Positions 16,483 through 26,552 are shown, numbered from the stretch's first letter. The stretch is 64,000 nt of DNA from Streptomyces phaeofaciens (GCF_014648915.1 NZ_BMSA01000001.1:248001-312000), one strand, 5' to 3'. Notes: generated by a model not told the origin, from the letters alone. Made by a program: numbers and translations.

Positions 16483-17151
16483 TCAGGTGCCGTAGGTCAC
16501 GGTCACCTCCTTGAAGCCCAGGGAGTGCAGCAGCCCCTCCAGCATGTCGCTGGTGTTGGTCTCGGCGCGGGCGGTCAGCTCGCTGTCCTTCGCCGCGTCG
16601 CCGATGTGCCGCACGGCGAGCTTCTGCACGGCCTGCTCCCCGTTGGGGTTGTCCGAGAACAGGTCGCCGAGGCGGTCGAAGAGGCCGCGCTGCTTGGAGA
16701 CCGCGTAGGAGCGGTCGGGGTCGAGGGCCGGTGTGCCGAGCTGTGCGTGCGGCAGCCGCAGCGTCGCCGTGGTGCGGTCGCCGTCGACCGTCACGTCGTC
16801 GTCGCCGACCTTGCCGAGGTCGACATAGGCGTCCACCGTGCCCGCGCCGACGTACAGGGTGCGGGTGCCGCGGATCGCGTCGGGCAGGTACTTGGCGTCC
16901 TTCTCCAGGTCCACGACCACCTGGAAGTTGCCGGAGGCGGCGTCGTAACGGCTCATGTCCTGGATGGACTTGAGCAGGGCGGGGCCGGAGCGGTCGTGGG
17001 TCTCCGTGCCGAAGAAGTCGCGCAGGCCGGGGAGCAGGCTGAGCCTGATCCCGGCGAACATCACCACGAGCACGACCACGACGGCGGTGAGCACCTTGGC
17101 CCAGCCGGGCAGGCGCGGGAGGCGCGGGAGGCGCTTGATGGGAGTCGTCAT
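16483..17151 (-). CDS. DUF4230-family membrane-anchored protein
   Basis: A 222-residue protein with one N-terminal transmembrane segment (about residues 18-40: VLTAVVVVLVVMFAGIRLSLLPG) after a basic KRLPRLPRLPGWAK stretch. The rest is an extracytoplasmic DUF4230 domain recognised by the SGPALLKSIQDMSRYDAASGNF segment. The function of the family is unknown. The ATG at 17151 follows AAGGAGG. It lies 71 bases upstream of the VanZ gene on the same strand and may be cotranscribed with it. Confidence 0.82.
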   Translation of the reverse strand: MTTPIKRLPRLPRLPGWAKVLTAVVVVLVVMFAGIRLSLLPGLRDFFGTETHDRSGPALLKSIQDMSRYDAASGNFQVVVDLEKDAKYLPDAIRGTRTLYVGAGTVDAYVDLGKVGDDDVTVDGDRTTATLRLPHAQLGTPALDPDRSYAVSKQRGLFDRLGDLFSDNPNGEQAVQKLAVRHIGDAAKDSELTARAETNTSDMLEGLLHSLGFKEVTVTYGT

Positions 17152-17527
17152 GTCGACGGCCCTCCTTCCTACTTGACCGGATTCCCGCCGATTCCCTTGC
17201 CAGACCGTGTTGTTGAAGACCTGTGACAGTTCGGTGGCCGCGGCGCACGCGCCGCAGGGCGGGTGCGCCGCACGGGCGTGATCGCACCGGTCGCCGCGGC
17301 CGCCCTCGTGCCCGCCTCCGTCGCGGCCCGGCCGGATACACCCGTCCGGCCGAACCGGCCGGTCGTATCGCGTGGCGACCGCGACCGCGGGGACCGGGGT
17401 TCCCGGCCCGCCCCGGAACCGGATCCCTTCCTTCCTGAGGGTGGGCAAAACGGACGCGGTCCGTAGCATGAGAGATCCCGTGGCGATTCCGCCCCCCAGC
17501 CGGACATGGTCAGCGAGGAGCCCTCAG
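17152..17527. other. Intergenic region before the PRPP synthetase gene
   Basis: This 376-base gap is shared by the divergent DUF4230 and PRPP synthetase genes. A short + strand frame at 17263-17466 begins MRRTGVIAPVAAAALVPASVAA, which could be a signal peptide, but its third-codon GC bias fades over the second half and its ribosome site is poor. A TAGCAT hexamer at 17464-17469 could be a -10 box for the downstream genes. No confident gene is called. Confidence 0.4.
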
Positions 17528-18481
17528 GTGCGAGACATCTCCGTGTTCAGCGGCAGTGCCCACCCCGATCTGGCCGCCGAGGTCTGTGCCCACCTCGGCG
17601 TGCCCCTGAGCCCCACCCGCGTCAGCCGGTTCGCCAACGACTGCCTGGAGGTGCAGCTCCAGGCCAACTGCCGGGAGCGGGACGTCTTCCTGGTGCAGCC
17701 CCTGGTCCGGCCCGTGCAGGAACATCTCGTCGAGCTGCTGATGATGTGCGACGCGGCCCGCGGTGCGTCCGCGGGCCGGATCACCGTCGTCATGCCGCAC
17801 TACTCCTACGCCCGCTCCGACAAGAAGGACGCGCCCCGCATCTCCCTCGGCGGCCGGCTGGTCGCCGACCTGATGGAGGCGGCCGGCGTGCAGCGGGTCC
17901 TCGCCATGACCCTGCACTCCCCGCAGGTGCACGGATTCTTCTCGGTCCCCGTCGACCATCTGCACGCCCGCCGCGAGCTGGCCGCGCACTTCCGCCGCTA
18001 CGACCTCACCCGCACCACCGTCGTCTCGCCCGACCTGGGCAACGCCAAGGAGGCGGCCGCCTTCGCCCGGATGATCGGCGCCCAGGTGGCGGCCGGCGCG
18101 AAACAGCGCTTCGCCGACGACCAGGTCAGCATCAGCTCCGTGATCGGCGAGGTCACCGGGCGGGACGTGATCGTCCTGGACGACGAGATCGCCAAGGGCA
18201 GTACGGTGCTCGAACTCCTGGACCGGCTCAGGGAGTTGGAGCCCAGTTCGATCCGGGTGGCCTGCACGCACGGGCTGTTCGCGGCCGGCGCCCTCAAACG
18301 GCTCAGCGAGCAGCCGGACGTGCTGGAGATCGTCTGCACCAACACCGTGCCGGTGCCGGCCGAGGAGCACACCGACAAGCTGCGGATCCTGTCCATCGCC
18401 CCGGCCCTGGCCGAGGCCGTGCGCCGTATTCACAACGGTGAGTCCGTCAGCGCCCTGTTCGACGCGGCGCGCAGCGAATAG
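17528..18481 (+). CDS. prs: Ribose-phosphate pyrophosphokinase (PRPP synthetase)
   Basis: A 317-residue cytosolic enzyme converting ribose 5-phosphate and ATP to PRPP for nucleotide, histidine and tryptophan synthesis. Seen: the N-terminal [15 protein letters not shown], the catalytic flexible-loop region [11 protein letters not shown], and the PRPP-binding loop [18 protein letters not shown], a variant of the usual VDDxxxTGGT. The divergent loop suggests a second, non-housekeeping paralogue, with activity inferred. The start is GTG at 17528 after a GAGGAG site; an upstream in-frame ATG at 17469 lacks one. It is followed after 56 bases by an EF-Tu gene on the same strand, suggesting coexpression. 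Confidence 0.9.
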   Translation: MRDISVFSGSAHPDLAAEVCAHLGVPLSPTRVSRFANDCLEVQLQANCRERDVFLVQPLVRPVQEHLVELLMMCDAARGASAGRITVVMPHYSYARSDKKDAPRISLGGRLVADLMEAAGVQRVLAMTLHSPQVHGFFSVPVDHLHARRELAAHFRRYDLTRTTVVSPDLGNAKEAAAFARMIGAQVAAGAKQRFADDQVSISSVIGEVTGRDVIVLDDEIAKGSTVLELLDRLRELEPSSIRVACTHGLFAAGALKRLSEQPDVLEIVCTNTVPVPAEEHTDKLRILSIAPALAEAVRRIHNGESVSALFDAARSE

Positions 18482-18537
18482 ACAGGAAGGAGTGGAAACG
18501 CGCACGTCGTCACCCATGTGACCAGGGAGGGCTCGCA

Positions 18538-19731
<1,194 letters not shown>

Positions 19732-19748
19732 GGCGCGCCGGAGCGCCG

Positions 19749-20129
19749 TCATAACGAGCCGGACGTGGCCTCGGGCCTGCCCAGGGCCGCGTCCAGGGTC
19801 GTCAGGGGCGGCAGCAGCCGGGCGAGCCCGGTGGCCCGCAGGACGCGCAGGGTCAGCGGATGGGTGCAGACCAGATGCAGACTCCCGCCCCGGTCCAGGA
19901 CGCGGCCGCGGGCCCGGTACAGCAGGCGCAGCCCTGAGCAGTCGAAGAACTCGATCGGGGTCAGGTCGATCACGACCCTGGGGGCCGGGCCCTGGGTGGC
20001 GTCGTCGATCCTCGCGGCGATCTCCGTCGCGGCGAGGATGTCGATCTCGCCGTGGAACTCCAGCACCGTGTAGCCCTGGTCCTGCCATACGCGCAGGTGC
20101 GGGGTGTCCGTGGCGGGTTCCTGCTGCAC
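19749..20129 (-). CDS. STAS-domain anti-sigma-factor antagonist
   Basis: A 126-residue protein with a STAS fold: VLEFHGEIDILAATEIAARID, then VVIDLTPIEFFDCSGLRLLYRARGR, where the Ser in DCSG is the usual phosphorylation site of SpoIIAA/BldG-type antagonists. It would bind a HATPase-type anti-sigma kinase and free its sigma factor. The GTG at 20129 is preferred because GGAGG lies 10 bases upstream and the product then has normal STAS length. An ATG at 20252 would add 41 unrelated residues and has no ribosome site. No kinase or sigma gene is adjacent. Confidence 0.8.
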   Translation of the reverse strand: MQQEPATDTPHLRVWQDQGYTVLEFHGEIDILAATEIAARIDDATQGPAPRVVIDLTPIEFFDCSGLRLLYRARGRVLDRGGSLHLVCTHPLTLRVLRATGLARLLPPLTTLDAALGRPEATSGSL

Positions 20130-20319
20130 GACGACATCGCCTCCAACCCGCTCCACCGGTCGGGAGCCTCCAACGGCGGGGGAGTGCGAAGCAGTTCCCC
20201 GCTCCAGCAAGGTACCCCCGATGGAGTGAATTTCAGCATGTTCGATTGACATATGTCTTCGAAATGAGGCCGTGTCTCGGCCCAGTTTTCCGGCATCTCT
20301 CACGCCGTGAGCGAAGGGG

Positions 20320-20784
20320 TTACGACAGAGCCTGCCATGCCCTGGTCAGGGCGGTGCGGAACTGCTCGGTCTGGTGCGCGGTCAGCTCCCGCACCATCCG
20401 CTCCTCCAGCTCCCGCACCGGCCCCGCGCACAGCTCCAGCAACGCCCGTCCCTCCTCGGTGAGCAGGATCAGCAGCTCCCGCCGGTTGTGCGGATTGCGC
20501 TCCCGGCGGATCAGGCCCCGGGTCTGCAGGGAGCGCACCAGGTCGGCGATGGACTGGGCGGTCACGAACGAGTCCCGGGCCAGCTGGGCGGCGGACAGCC
20601 CGTCGTGCCGCTCCAGGACGGTGAGCGCCGTGTACTGAAGGGCGGTGATGCCGGACGGCTTGACGAGTTCGTCCAGACGGGATCGCACCACCAGCTCCAC
20701 CTGCTTCACCATGTAGAGCAGGGACGGGGGCGTCCGAGAGGACCGAGGTGCGGGAGGCGTGCTGCCCGCCGGGGTGCCGACCAT
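20320..20784 (-). CDS. MarR-family regulator of the dehydrogenase operon
   Basis: A 154-residue MarR-type repressor. The winged helix runs from LQYTALTVLERHDGLSAAQLARDSFVTAQSIADLVRSLQTRGLIRRE to NPHNRRELLILLTEEG, with dimer helices at both ends. It is divergent from an aldehyde dehydrogenase/alcohol dehydrogenase operon, and two matching palindromes lie between them. MarR proteins next to aromatic-degradation genes usually respond to the pathway substrate, so an aromatic aldehyde, acid or its CoA ester is the likely effector (inferred). The ATG at 20784 gives a normal length. Confidence 0.92.
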   Translation of the reverse strand: MVGTPAGSTPPAPRSSRTPPSLLYMVKQVELVVRSRLDELVKPSGITALQYTALTVLERHDGLSAAQLARDSFVTAQSIADLVRSLQTRGLIRRERNPHNRRELLILLTEEGRALLELCAGPVRELEERMVRELTAHQTEQFRTALTRAWQALS

Positions 20785-20804
20785 GGGTCCGAGCGTAGAC
20801 CATT

Positions 20805-20819
20805 GACAGGAAACCTGTC
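20805..20819. promoter_or_regulatory. MarR operator 1
   Basis: GACAGGAAACCTGTC is a perfect six-base inverted repeat around AAA, 20 bases before the marR start codon. It has the same GACAGG/AACAGG half-site as the second palindrome 34 bases away, supporting recognition by one regulator. A TTGACA hexamer overlaps its left edge. Confidence 0.7.
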
Positions 20820-20838
20820 TGTAATGACACTGCGGACC

Positions 20839-20853
20839 AACAGGAATCCTGTT
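20839..20853. promoter_or_regulatory. MarR operator 2
   Basis: AACAGGAATCCTGTT is a perfect six-base inverted repeat around AAT, 35 bases before the aldehyde dehydrogenase start. Together with operator 1 it lets one MarR protein cover both divergent promoters. Confidence 0.7.
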
Positions 20854-20888
20854 TGTTGAAATCTTGGCGACGATGCTGAGGAGTGGCG

Positions 20889-22343
20889 ATGACCACCTTC
20901 GAGATCGACCCCGGTCGACTGTTCATCGGCGGGCAGTGGCGCGAGGCCGCGGACGGAACCCGGACCGAGGTGGTCGACCCGTCCCGGGGCGCGGTCGTCA
21001 CCACCGTCGCGGAGGCCGGCCCCGCCGACGTCGACGCGGCCGTACGGGCCGCCCGCGAGGCCTTCGACTCCGGACGCTGGTCCGGGATCGGCGGCCGGGA
21101 GCGGGGCCGCGTCCTGCTCCGCGTGGCCCGGCTCATCCGCGAGGAGGCCGACGAGATCGCGCGGCTGGAGAGCCTCGACGTGGGCAAGCCGATCACGCTG
21201 GCGCACGCCGTCGACGTGACCAACGCGGCCAACGACTACGAGTACTACGCCACCCTCGCCTTCTCCCTGGAGGGCGGCAACCGTGACACCCCGATGAACG
21301 CCCTCGCCTACACCCGGCGCGGCCCGATCGGCGTCGTCGCCGCGATCACACCGTTCAACTTCCCGCTGATCCTGGCCGGTTCGAAGCTCGCCCCGGCGCT
21401 CGCCACCGGCAACACGGTGGTCCACAAGCCCGCCGACGAGACCCCGCTGAGCGCCCTGTACATGGCGGGACTGTTCCGGCGGGCCGGCGTCCCCGACGGC
21501 GTCGTCAACGTCGTCACGGGCACCGGGCCGGTCGCCGGCGAGGCGCTGCTGCGCCACCCCGGAGTCGACAAGATCGCCTTCACCGGCTCCACCGCGACCG
21601 GCCGGCACGCCGCGAGCGTGGCCGGCGAGAACCTCAAGCAGATCACCCTGGAACTCGGCGGAAACGCCGCGCACCTCGTCTTCGAGGACGCCGACCTGGA
21701 GAAGGCGGTCGGCGCGGTCATCAAGGGATTCGTCTTCAACACCGGCCAGTTCTGCATGGGCGGCCCGCGCCTGCTGGTGGCCCGCCCGGTCTACAGCACC
21801 CTGCTGAACATCCTCGCCGAGGCCGTCCCCGGCGTGCCCGTCGGCGACCCGCGCGCGCCGGAGACCGTCGTCGGCCCGATGGCGGGGGAGCGGCACCTGC
21901 GCAAGGTCGAGGAATACGTCGACCTCGCCCGCAAGGAGGGCGGCCGCGTCGTCTGCGGCGGCGAGCGCCTCGACCTCGACGGCGGCTACTACTACAAGCC
22001 CACCGTCATCGCCGACCTCCCGAACGACTCCCGGGTCGTCCAGGAGGAGATCTTCGGCCCGGTTCTCACCGTGCAGCCCTTCGACACCGAGGACGAGGCC
22101 GTCGCGCTCGCCAACTCCACGCCGTACGGCCTGGCTTCGGGTGTCCAGACCGGCAACCTGGCCCGCGCGCACCGCGTCGCCGACCGCCTCCAGGCAGGCA
22201 TCGTCTGGGTCAACGACTGGGCGATGCTCGACCCCGCCGTCCCGTTCGGCGGCGTCAAGGACTCCGGATTCGGCCGCGAGTACGGCCCCGAGGCGCTCGC
22301 CTCCTACACCAAGGTCAAGTCCGTCGTCGTCTCGCTCGACTGA
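20889..22343 (+). CDS. Aldehyde dehydrogenase family protein
   Basis: A 484-residue NAD(P)-dependent aldehyde dehydrogenase. Seen: cofactor motif ITPFNFPL, the FTGSTATG glycine loop, the general-base Glu in LELGGNAAHLV and the catalytic Cys in NTGQFCMGGPR. An EEIFGPVLTV motif is near the C-terminus. It is similar in layout to benzaldehyde/vanillin-type dehydrogenases. The downstream gene is an aryl-type alcohol dehydrogenase, so the pair would oxidise alcohol to aldehyde to acid; the exact substrate is unknown. The ATG at 20889 is preferred over GTG 20883 because the GAGGAG site is then correctly spaced. Confidence 0.93.
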   Translation: MTTFEIDPGRLFIGGQWREAADGTRTEVVDPSRGAVVTTVAEAGPADVDAAVRAAREAFDSGRWSGIGGRERGRVLLRVARLIREEADEIARLESLDVGKPITLAHAVDVTNAANDYEYYATLAFSLEGGNRDTPMNALAYTRRGPIGVVAAITPFNFPLILAGSKLAPALATGNTVVHKPADETPLSALYMAGLFRRAGVPDGVVNVVTGTGPVAGEALLRHPGVDKIAFTGSTATGRHAASVAGENLKQITLELGGNAAHLVFEDADLEKAVGAVIKGFVFNTGQFCMGGPRLLVARPVYSTLLNILAEAVPGVPVGDPRAPETVVGPMAGERHLRKVEEYVDLARKEGGRVVCGGERLDLDGGYYYKPTVIADLPNDSRVVQEEIFGPVLTVQPFDTEDEAVALANSTPYGLASGVQTGNLARAHRVADRLQAGIVWVNDWAMLDPAVPFGGVKDSGFGREYGPEALASYTKVKSVVVSLD

Positions 22344-22373
22344 ACGCGCCGCAGAACAGAGGGAGTCCCACCG

Positions 22374-23480
22374 ATGTCCATCACCACCCGCGCCGCCGTC
22401 GTCGAGTCCGCCGGAGCGCCCTTCACCCTCTCCGAGGTCGTCCTGGACGACCCCGGTCCGCACGAGGCGGTCGTCCGGCTGGTGGCGGCCGGGCTGTGCC
22501 ACACCGACCTCGGCGTGGCCGGCGGCGGTCTGCCGTTCCCGCTGCCCGGAGTCCTCGGCCACGAGGGCGCGGGCGTCGTGGAGGCGGTCGGCTCCGCCGT
22601 CACCGGCGTGGCCCCCGGCGACCATGTCGTGCTGTCCTTCACCTCCTGCGGCGCGTGCCGCGACTGCCGCGGCGGCCACCCGGCCTACTGTGCGACCTGG
22701 CTGCCGATGAACCTGATCGGCGGCCGCCGGGCCGACGGCACCAGCACCCTCAGCCGGGACGGCGAACCCCTCGGCGGCCACTTCTTCGGCCAGTCCTCCT
22801 TCGCCGAACGGGCTCTGGTGGACGAGCGCAGCCTCGTGAAGGTCGACCCGGACGTACCGCTGGAGTCGATCGCCCCGCTGGGCTGCGGGGTGCAGACCGG
22901 CGTCGGCGCGGTGTGGAACGTGCTGACGCCGGCGGCCGGCTCCGCGATCGTCGTCCTCGGTGCCGGAGCCGTCGGCCTGTCCGCGGTGATGGCGGCGGCC
23001 CTCACCCCGGCCACCACGATCGTCGCCGTCGACAAGGTCGCCGAACGGCTCCAACTGGCAAGGGAGTTGGGCGCCACCCACACCGTCGACGCCGGACAGG
23101 CCGCCCTCGGCGACGCGATCGCCGAGATCACCGGCGGCCGGGGCGCCGACGGGATCGTGGAGACCACGGGCAGTACGGCCGTCCTGCGCCGGGGCGTCGA
23201 CGCGCTCGCCGCCCGCGGCACCCTGGTCGTCGTCGGCGCGCCGCCGTTCGGCAGCGAAGTCGCCCTGGACGTCAACGGGTTGCTCGGCGGCAAGCGGATC
23301 GTCGGCCTCACCCTCGGCGACAGCGAGACGCAGACCTTCATCCCGGCCCTCGTGCGGCTGGTCAAGGAGGGGCGGCTGCCGCTGGACCGCCTGATCGGCA
23401 CCTATCCCTTCGCGGACATCGACCGGGCGGTGCGGGACATGACCTCGGGCAGGACCATCAAGCCCGTGCTCACCTTCTGA
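22374..23480 (+). CDS. Zinc-dependent aryl-type alcohol dehydrogenase
   Basis: A 368-residue medium-chain zinc alcohol dehydrogenase. The catalytic zinc ligands are in AGLCHTDLG, GHEGAGVV and the later LGCGVQTG; the structural zinc motif is spaced as CGACRDCRGGHPAYC. The Rossmann loop is VLGAGAVGLS. The sequence resembles benzyl/aryl alcohol dehydrogenases of the XylB type, which reduce NAD. The ATG at 22374 follows GAGGGAG, 30 bases after the aldehyde dehydrogenase stop, so the two form one operon under the MarR protein. Confidence 0.92.
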   Translation: MSITTRAAVVESAGAPFTLSEVVLDDPGPHEAVVRLVAAGLCHTDLGVAGGGLPFPLPGVLGHEGAGVVEAVGSAVTGVAPGDHVVLSFTSCGACRDCRGGHPAYCATWLPMNLIGGRRADGTSTLSRDGEPLGGHFFGQSSFAERALVDERSLVKVDPDVPLESIAPLGCGVQTGVGAVWNVLTPAAGSAIVVLGAGAVGLSAVMAAALTPATTIVAVDKVAERLQLARELGATHTVDAGQAALGDAIAEITGGRGADGIVETTGSTAVLRRGVDALAARGTLVVVGAPPFGSEVALDVNGLLGGKRIVGLTLGDSETQTFIPALVRLVKEGRLPLDRLIGTYPFADIDRAVRDMTSGRTIKPVLTF

Positions 23481-23487
23481 CCGGACG

Positions 23488-24438
23488 TCAGTCCACCGTC
23501 AGGACCAGCTTGCCGGTGGTCCGGCCGGTGTCGCCGAGCCTGTGCGCCTCGGCGGCATCGGCCAGCGGGAACGTCCCCGCGATCGTGGCGCGCAGCTTTC
23601 CCGCCTCGATCAGTCCGGCGATCGCGCGCATCCCGGCCCGGTCGGCGTCCACCAGCATCCGGACCGCCCGGACACCGAGCCGCTCGGCCTCGTCGTAGAA
23701 CTCCCGGGAGCCGACCGGCAGGATCGACACCACGATCCCGCCCGGCCGCAGCACCCGCAGGGAGTCCACGGAGGTGTCGCCGCCCAGGGTGTCCAGCACG
23801 ACGTCGACGTCCTTGACCGCCTCGGTGAAGTCGGTCTCCCGGTAGTCGATCACCTCGTCCGCGCCCAGTTCCCGCAGGAAGCCGTGCTTGCCGGCGCTCG
23901 CCGTGCCGATGACGTACGCCCCGCGCTCCTTGGCGATCTGCACGGCCACATGGCCGACGCCGCCGGCCGCCGCGTGGATCAGGACCCGCTGACCGGCCTG
24001 GAGGCCGGCCGTCTCCACCAGGGCCTGCCAGGCGGTCAGCGAGACCAGCGGCAGGGCACCCGCCTCGACGTGGCCGACGTCGGCCGGCTTGTGCCACAGC
24101 GCCCGGACCGGGGCGATGACGTACTCCGCGTGCGAGCCGTGGCCGTAGGGGTACGGCAGCATGCCGAAGACCTCGTCGCCCGGCGCGAAGGTGACCACGC
24201 CGATGCCGACCGCCTCGACGGTGCCGGAGACGTCCCAGCCCAGGACGAACGGCGGCGCGCCCAGCAGGCCGCCTCCCGCGCGGTGCTTCCAGTCGGTCGG
24301 GTTGAGGCCGGCGGCGCGCACCCGCACCAGTACCTCGTTCGGACGCGGCAGGGGCCGCTCCACTTCCTTCAGCTCAAGGACCTCGGGGCCGCCGAGGGCG
24401 TTCTGGGTGATGACGCGCATGGTGTTCGCATTGCTCAT
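23488..24438 (-). CDS. Zinc-lacking MDR NADP-dependent oxidoreductase (quinone reductase-like)
   Basis: A 316-residue medium-chain dehydrogenase without the zinc ligands. Seen: AGLNPTDWKHRAGG, the NADPH-binding motif HAAAGGVGHVAVQIAK, and C-terminal TTGKLVLTVD. This is the quinone oxidoreductase/enoyl reductase-like branch, which reduces enones or quinones with NADPH. The ATG at 24438 is followed by a second possible start at codon 7. It is divergent from a GlxA-type regulator, with a shared palindrome, and is the likely target of that regulator. It is convergent with, and 7 bases from, the alcohol dehydrogenase. Confidence 0.9.
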   Translation of the reverse strand: MSNANTMRVITQNALGGPEVLELKEVERPLPRPNEVLVRVRAAGLNPTDWKHRAGGGLLGAPPFVLGWDVSGTVEAVGIGVVTFAPGDEVFGMLPYPYGHGSHAEYVIAPVRALWHKPADVGHVEAGALPLVSLTAWQALVETAGLQAGQRVLIHAAAGGVGHVAVQIAKERGAYVIGTASAGKHGFLRELGADEVIDYRETDFTEAVKDVDVVLDTLGGDTSVDSLRVLRPGGIVVSILPVGSREFYDEAERLGVRAVRMLVDADRAGMRAIAGLIEAGKLRATIAGTFPLADAAEAHRLGDTGRTTGKLVLTVD

Positions 24439-24473
24439 GGTGACCAGCCTGCCCCGGCCGGACCCTACGGGAA

Positions 24474-24510
24474 ATGGCACGATTGCCAATCTTCGATAAG
24501 ATCGTGCCAT
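24474..24510. promoter_or_regulatory. Ten-base inverted repeat at the GlxA start
   Basis: ATGGCACGAT (24474-24483) and ATCGTGCCAT (24501-24510) form a perfect 10-base inverted repeat. The right arm runs into the glxA-type start codon at 24509. A nested TGGCA-CGAT-TGCCA dyad is also present. Placement between the two divergent genes suggests joint repression and autoregulation. Confidence 0.65.
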
Positions 24511-25465
24511 GGAAGCGGAAAAGCGTCGCCCCCACCGCGTGGTCGTCCTCGCCCTCGACGGCGTCTACCCCTTCGAGCTCGGTATCCCGGCCCGGATCCT
24601 CGGCTCGGCCGGTGACCGCTACGAGGTGCTGACCTGCAGCGTCGACGGCCTGCCGGTGTCCACCAGCGCGGACTTCACGGTCGGCGTCGAGCGAGGTGCG
24701 GAGGCGCTGGACGCCGCCGACACCGTGGTGATCGCCCCCGGTACGGCCTGGGTCAGCCCCGACCTCCCGGAGGCCGTCACCGCCGCGCTGGCCCGGATCC
24801 GCCCCGACGCCCGCCTGGTCTCCATCTGCACCGGCGCGTTCGTGCTCGCCGCCGCGGGGCTCCTCGACGGCCGCCGCGCCACCACCCACTGGCAGTTCGC
24901 CGACCACTTCCGCCGGCTGTTCCCGCAGGTCGAGCTCGACCCGGACGTCCTGTTCGTCCACGACGGCCGGGTGCTGACCTCGGCGGGCGCCGCGTCCGGC
25001 GTCGACGCCTGTCTGCACCTCCTCCGCGAGGACCACGGCAGCGATCTCGCCAACCATGTGGCCCGGTGCTGTGTGGTCCCGCCGTTCCGGGACGGCGGCC
25101 AGGCGCAGTACATCGAGCAGCCGGTGCCCGAGGCCGGCGCGGCGAGCACGGCCGCCACCCGCGTCTGGGCCCTGGAGCGCCTCGACGAGCCCCTCGCCCT
25201 GGCCGATCTCGCCGGGCACGCCCGGATGAGCCTGCGCACCTTCGCCCGCCGCTTCCACGACGAGGTCGGCCTCAGCCCCGGCCGCTGGCTCATCCAGCAG
25301 CGCGTCGCGCACGCCCGGCATCTGCTGGAGGCCAGCGACCTGTCCGTGGACCAGATCGCCGGCCGCGTCGGCTTCGCCACCGCCGCCTCGCTGCGCCAGC
25401 ATCTGCACGCGGCGATCGGGGTGTCCCCGCAGGCGTACCGCAGGACGTTCCAGTCGGCGCGGTGA
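24509..25465 (+). CDS. GlxA-family regulator (DJ-1/PfpI plus AraC HTH)
   Basis: A 318-residue regulator. Residues 10-170 form a DJ-1/PfpI amidotransferase-like domain containing the nucleophile-elbow-like SICTGAFVLAAAGLLDGRRATTHW, and the C-terminal ~100 residues a double HTH of AraC type (DLAGHARMSLRTFARRF..., DQIAGRVGFATAASLRQH). GlxA proteins sense small metabolites and include known developmental regulators in Streptomyces. The ATG at 24509 lies inside the right arm of an inverted repeat and has no clear ribosome site, so the transcript may be leaderless. Confidence 0.9.
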   Translation: MEAEKRRPHRVVVLALDGVYPFELGIPARILGSAGDRYEVLTCSVDGLPVSTSADFTVGVERGAEALDAADTVVIAPGTAWVSPDLPEAVTAALARIRPDARLVSICTGAFVLAAAGLLDGRRATTHWQFADHFRRLFPQVELDPDVLFVHDGRVLTSAGAASGVDACLHLLREDHGSDLANHVARCCVVPPFRDGGQAQYIEQPVPEAGAASTAATRVWALERLDEPLALADLAGHARMSLRTFARRFHDEVGLSPGRWLIQQRVAHARHLLEASDLSVDQIAGRVGFATAASLRQHLHAAIGVSPQAYRRTFQSAR

Positions 25466-25612
25466 ACGCCCCCCCGGCGTCGCGGTGCCGTGGGGGCGCC
25501 GGGAGAGGCGGTCGGGTGACGGACGACCGCGCGACGGCCTGCGTCCGCACACCCGACGGTGTGGAGGCCCGGCCGCGGGCGAAGGGGGCGGTGGCCTGCC
25601 GGTGACCGGCCG

Positions 25613-26176
25613 TCAGCGGCTGGCGTGCAGGGCCACCAGCAACTGCCACACCTGGTCCGCGATCTCCCCGGGGGTGCCCGCGAGGTCGCCGTGCAGCCAG
25701 TCCGCCAGTACACCGGCGAAGGTCGCGGCGACCGCGGAGGCCACCAGCGGGGCGTCCGCCGCTCCGGCCCGCTCCCGCTCGCGCAGGCTGTACGCCCGCA
25801 GGTCCCGGTGGAGCACCCGGCCGAGCGGACCGCCGCCGCCCGGCGCCAGCAGCGTTCGGTACAGCGCGGCGTGCGGGGCCAGCGAGGCGAAGAACTCCGG
25901 CAGCGCGGCCGGGGCCCGTACCGGGTCCGGCCGCCCCTGCCAGGCGTGCAGCGCCTCCACGGCCTCGCGCACGACGTCCGCGCAGGCGTCCACCGCGAGC
26001 GCTTCGAGGTCGGGGTAGTGCACGTAGAACGTGGCCCGGCCGACCCCGGCGCGTCGCACCAGCGCGGCCACGCCGACCTCCTCCAGCGGCCGCTCGGCGC
26101 ACTCCTCCAGCAGCGCCGCCCGCAGCCTCGCCCGGGTGCGGGCCGCCCGCGGGTCCTCGGGCTCGGCCCGGGTCAC
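25613..26176 (-). CDS. TetR/AcrR-family regulator, coupled to DUF1304 gene
   Basis: A 187-residue TetR-type repressor with HTH LEEVGVAALVRRAGVGRATFYVHYPDLEALAVDA at about residues 27-60. The start is a GTG whose bases overlap the TGA of the upstream DUF1304 gene (GTGA), so the two are translationally coupled and transcribed together. The operator is most likely the large inverted repeat upstream of the DUF1304 gene. This is a closed two-gene module: membrane protein first, its repressor second. The ligand is unknown. Confidence 0.9.
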   Translation of the reverse strand: MTRAEPEDPRAARTRARLRAALLEECAERPLEEVGVAALVRRAGVGRATFYVHYPDLEALAVDACADVVREAVEALHAWQGRPDPVRAPAALPEFFASLAPHAALYRTLLAPGGGGPLGRVLHRDLRAYSLRERERAGAADAPLVASAVAATFAGVLADWLHGDLAGTPGEIADQVWQLLVALHASR

Positions 26177-26535
26177 CGGGCGAGAAGGACGGCGGCCAGG
26201 GCGAGCGCGCCGGGCAGGGCCTGCGCGAACAGGATCCGGCGGTTCGCCGTGGCCGCGCCGTACACGCCCGCGACGATCACGCAGGACAGGAAGAAGACCT
26301 GGGCCCGGAAGCCGGTCGGATCGCCGGCGACCAGCCCCCACACCAGGCCGGCCGCGAGGAACCCGTTGTAGAGCCCCTGGTTGGCGGCCAGCGGGGCGGT
26401 ACGCCGTGCCATCTCGGCGTCGAAGCCGTGGAACGACATCCCCGGCTTCCGCTGCCACAGGAACATCTCCAGTACCAGGATGTAGAAGTGCAGCGCGGCC
26501 ACCAGCGCGACGAGCACGTTCGCCAGGATCTCCAT
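26173..26535 (-). CDS. DUF1304 small membrane protein
   Basis: A 120-residue integral membrane protein of the DUF1304 family. Four hydrophobic segments are visible: ILANVLVALVAALHFYILVLEMFLW, a GLYNGFLAAGLVWGLVAG helix, FFLSCVIVAGVYGA and ALPGALALAAVLLA. The W-x-R-x-P-G motif between segments 1 and 2 is typical of the family. The molecular role is unknown; family members often sit with TetR regulators, as here. The ATG at 26535 follows GAGGGAG. Confidence 0.9.
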   Translation of the reverse strand: MEILANVLVALVAALHFYILVLEMFLWQRKPGMSFHGFDAEMARRTAPLAANQGLYNGFLAAGLVWGLVAGDPTGFRAQVFFLSCVIVAGVYGAATANRRILFAQALPGALALAAVLLAR

Positions 26536-26552
26536 GATCTCCCTCAACTTCT

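Noticed and set aside
17263..17466. 67-codon + strand frame with a signal-like start
   Set aside because: Poor ribosome site and loss of codon bias in the second half; kept only as a note in the intergenic entry.
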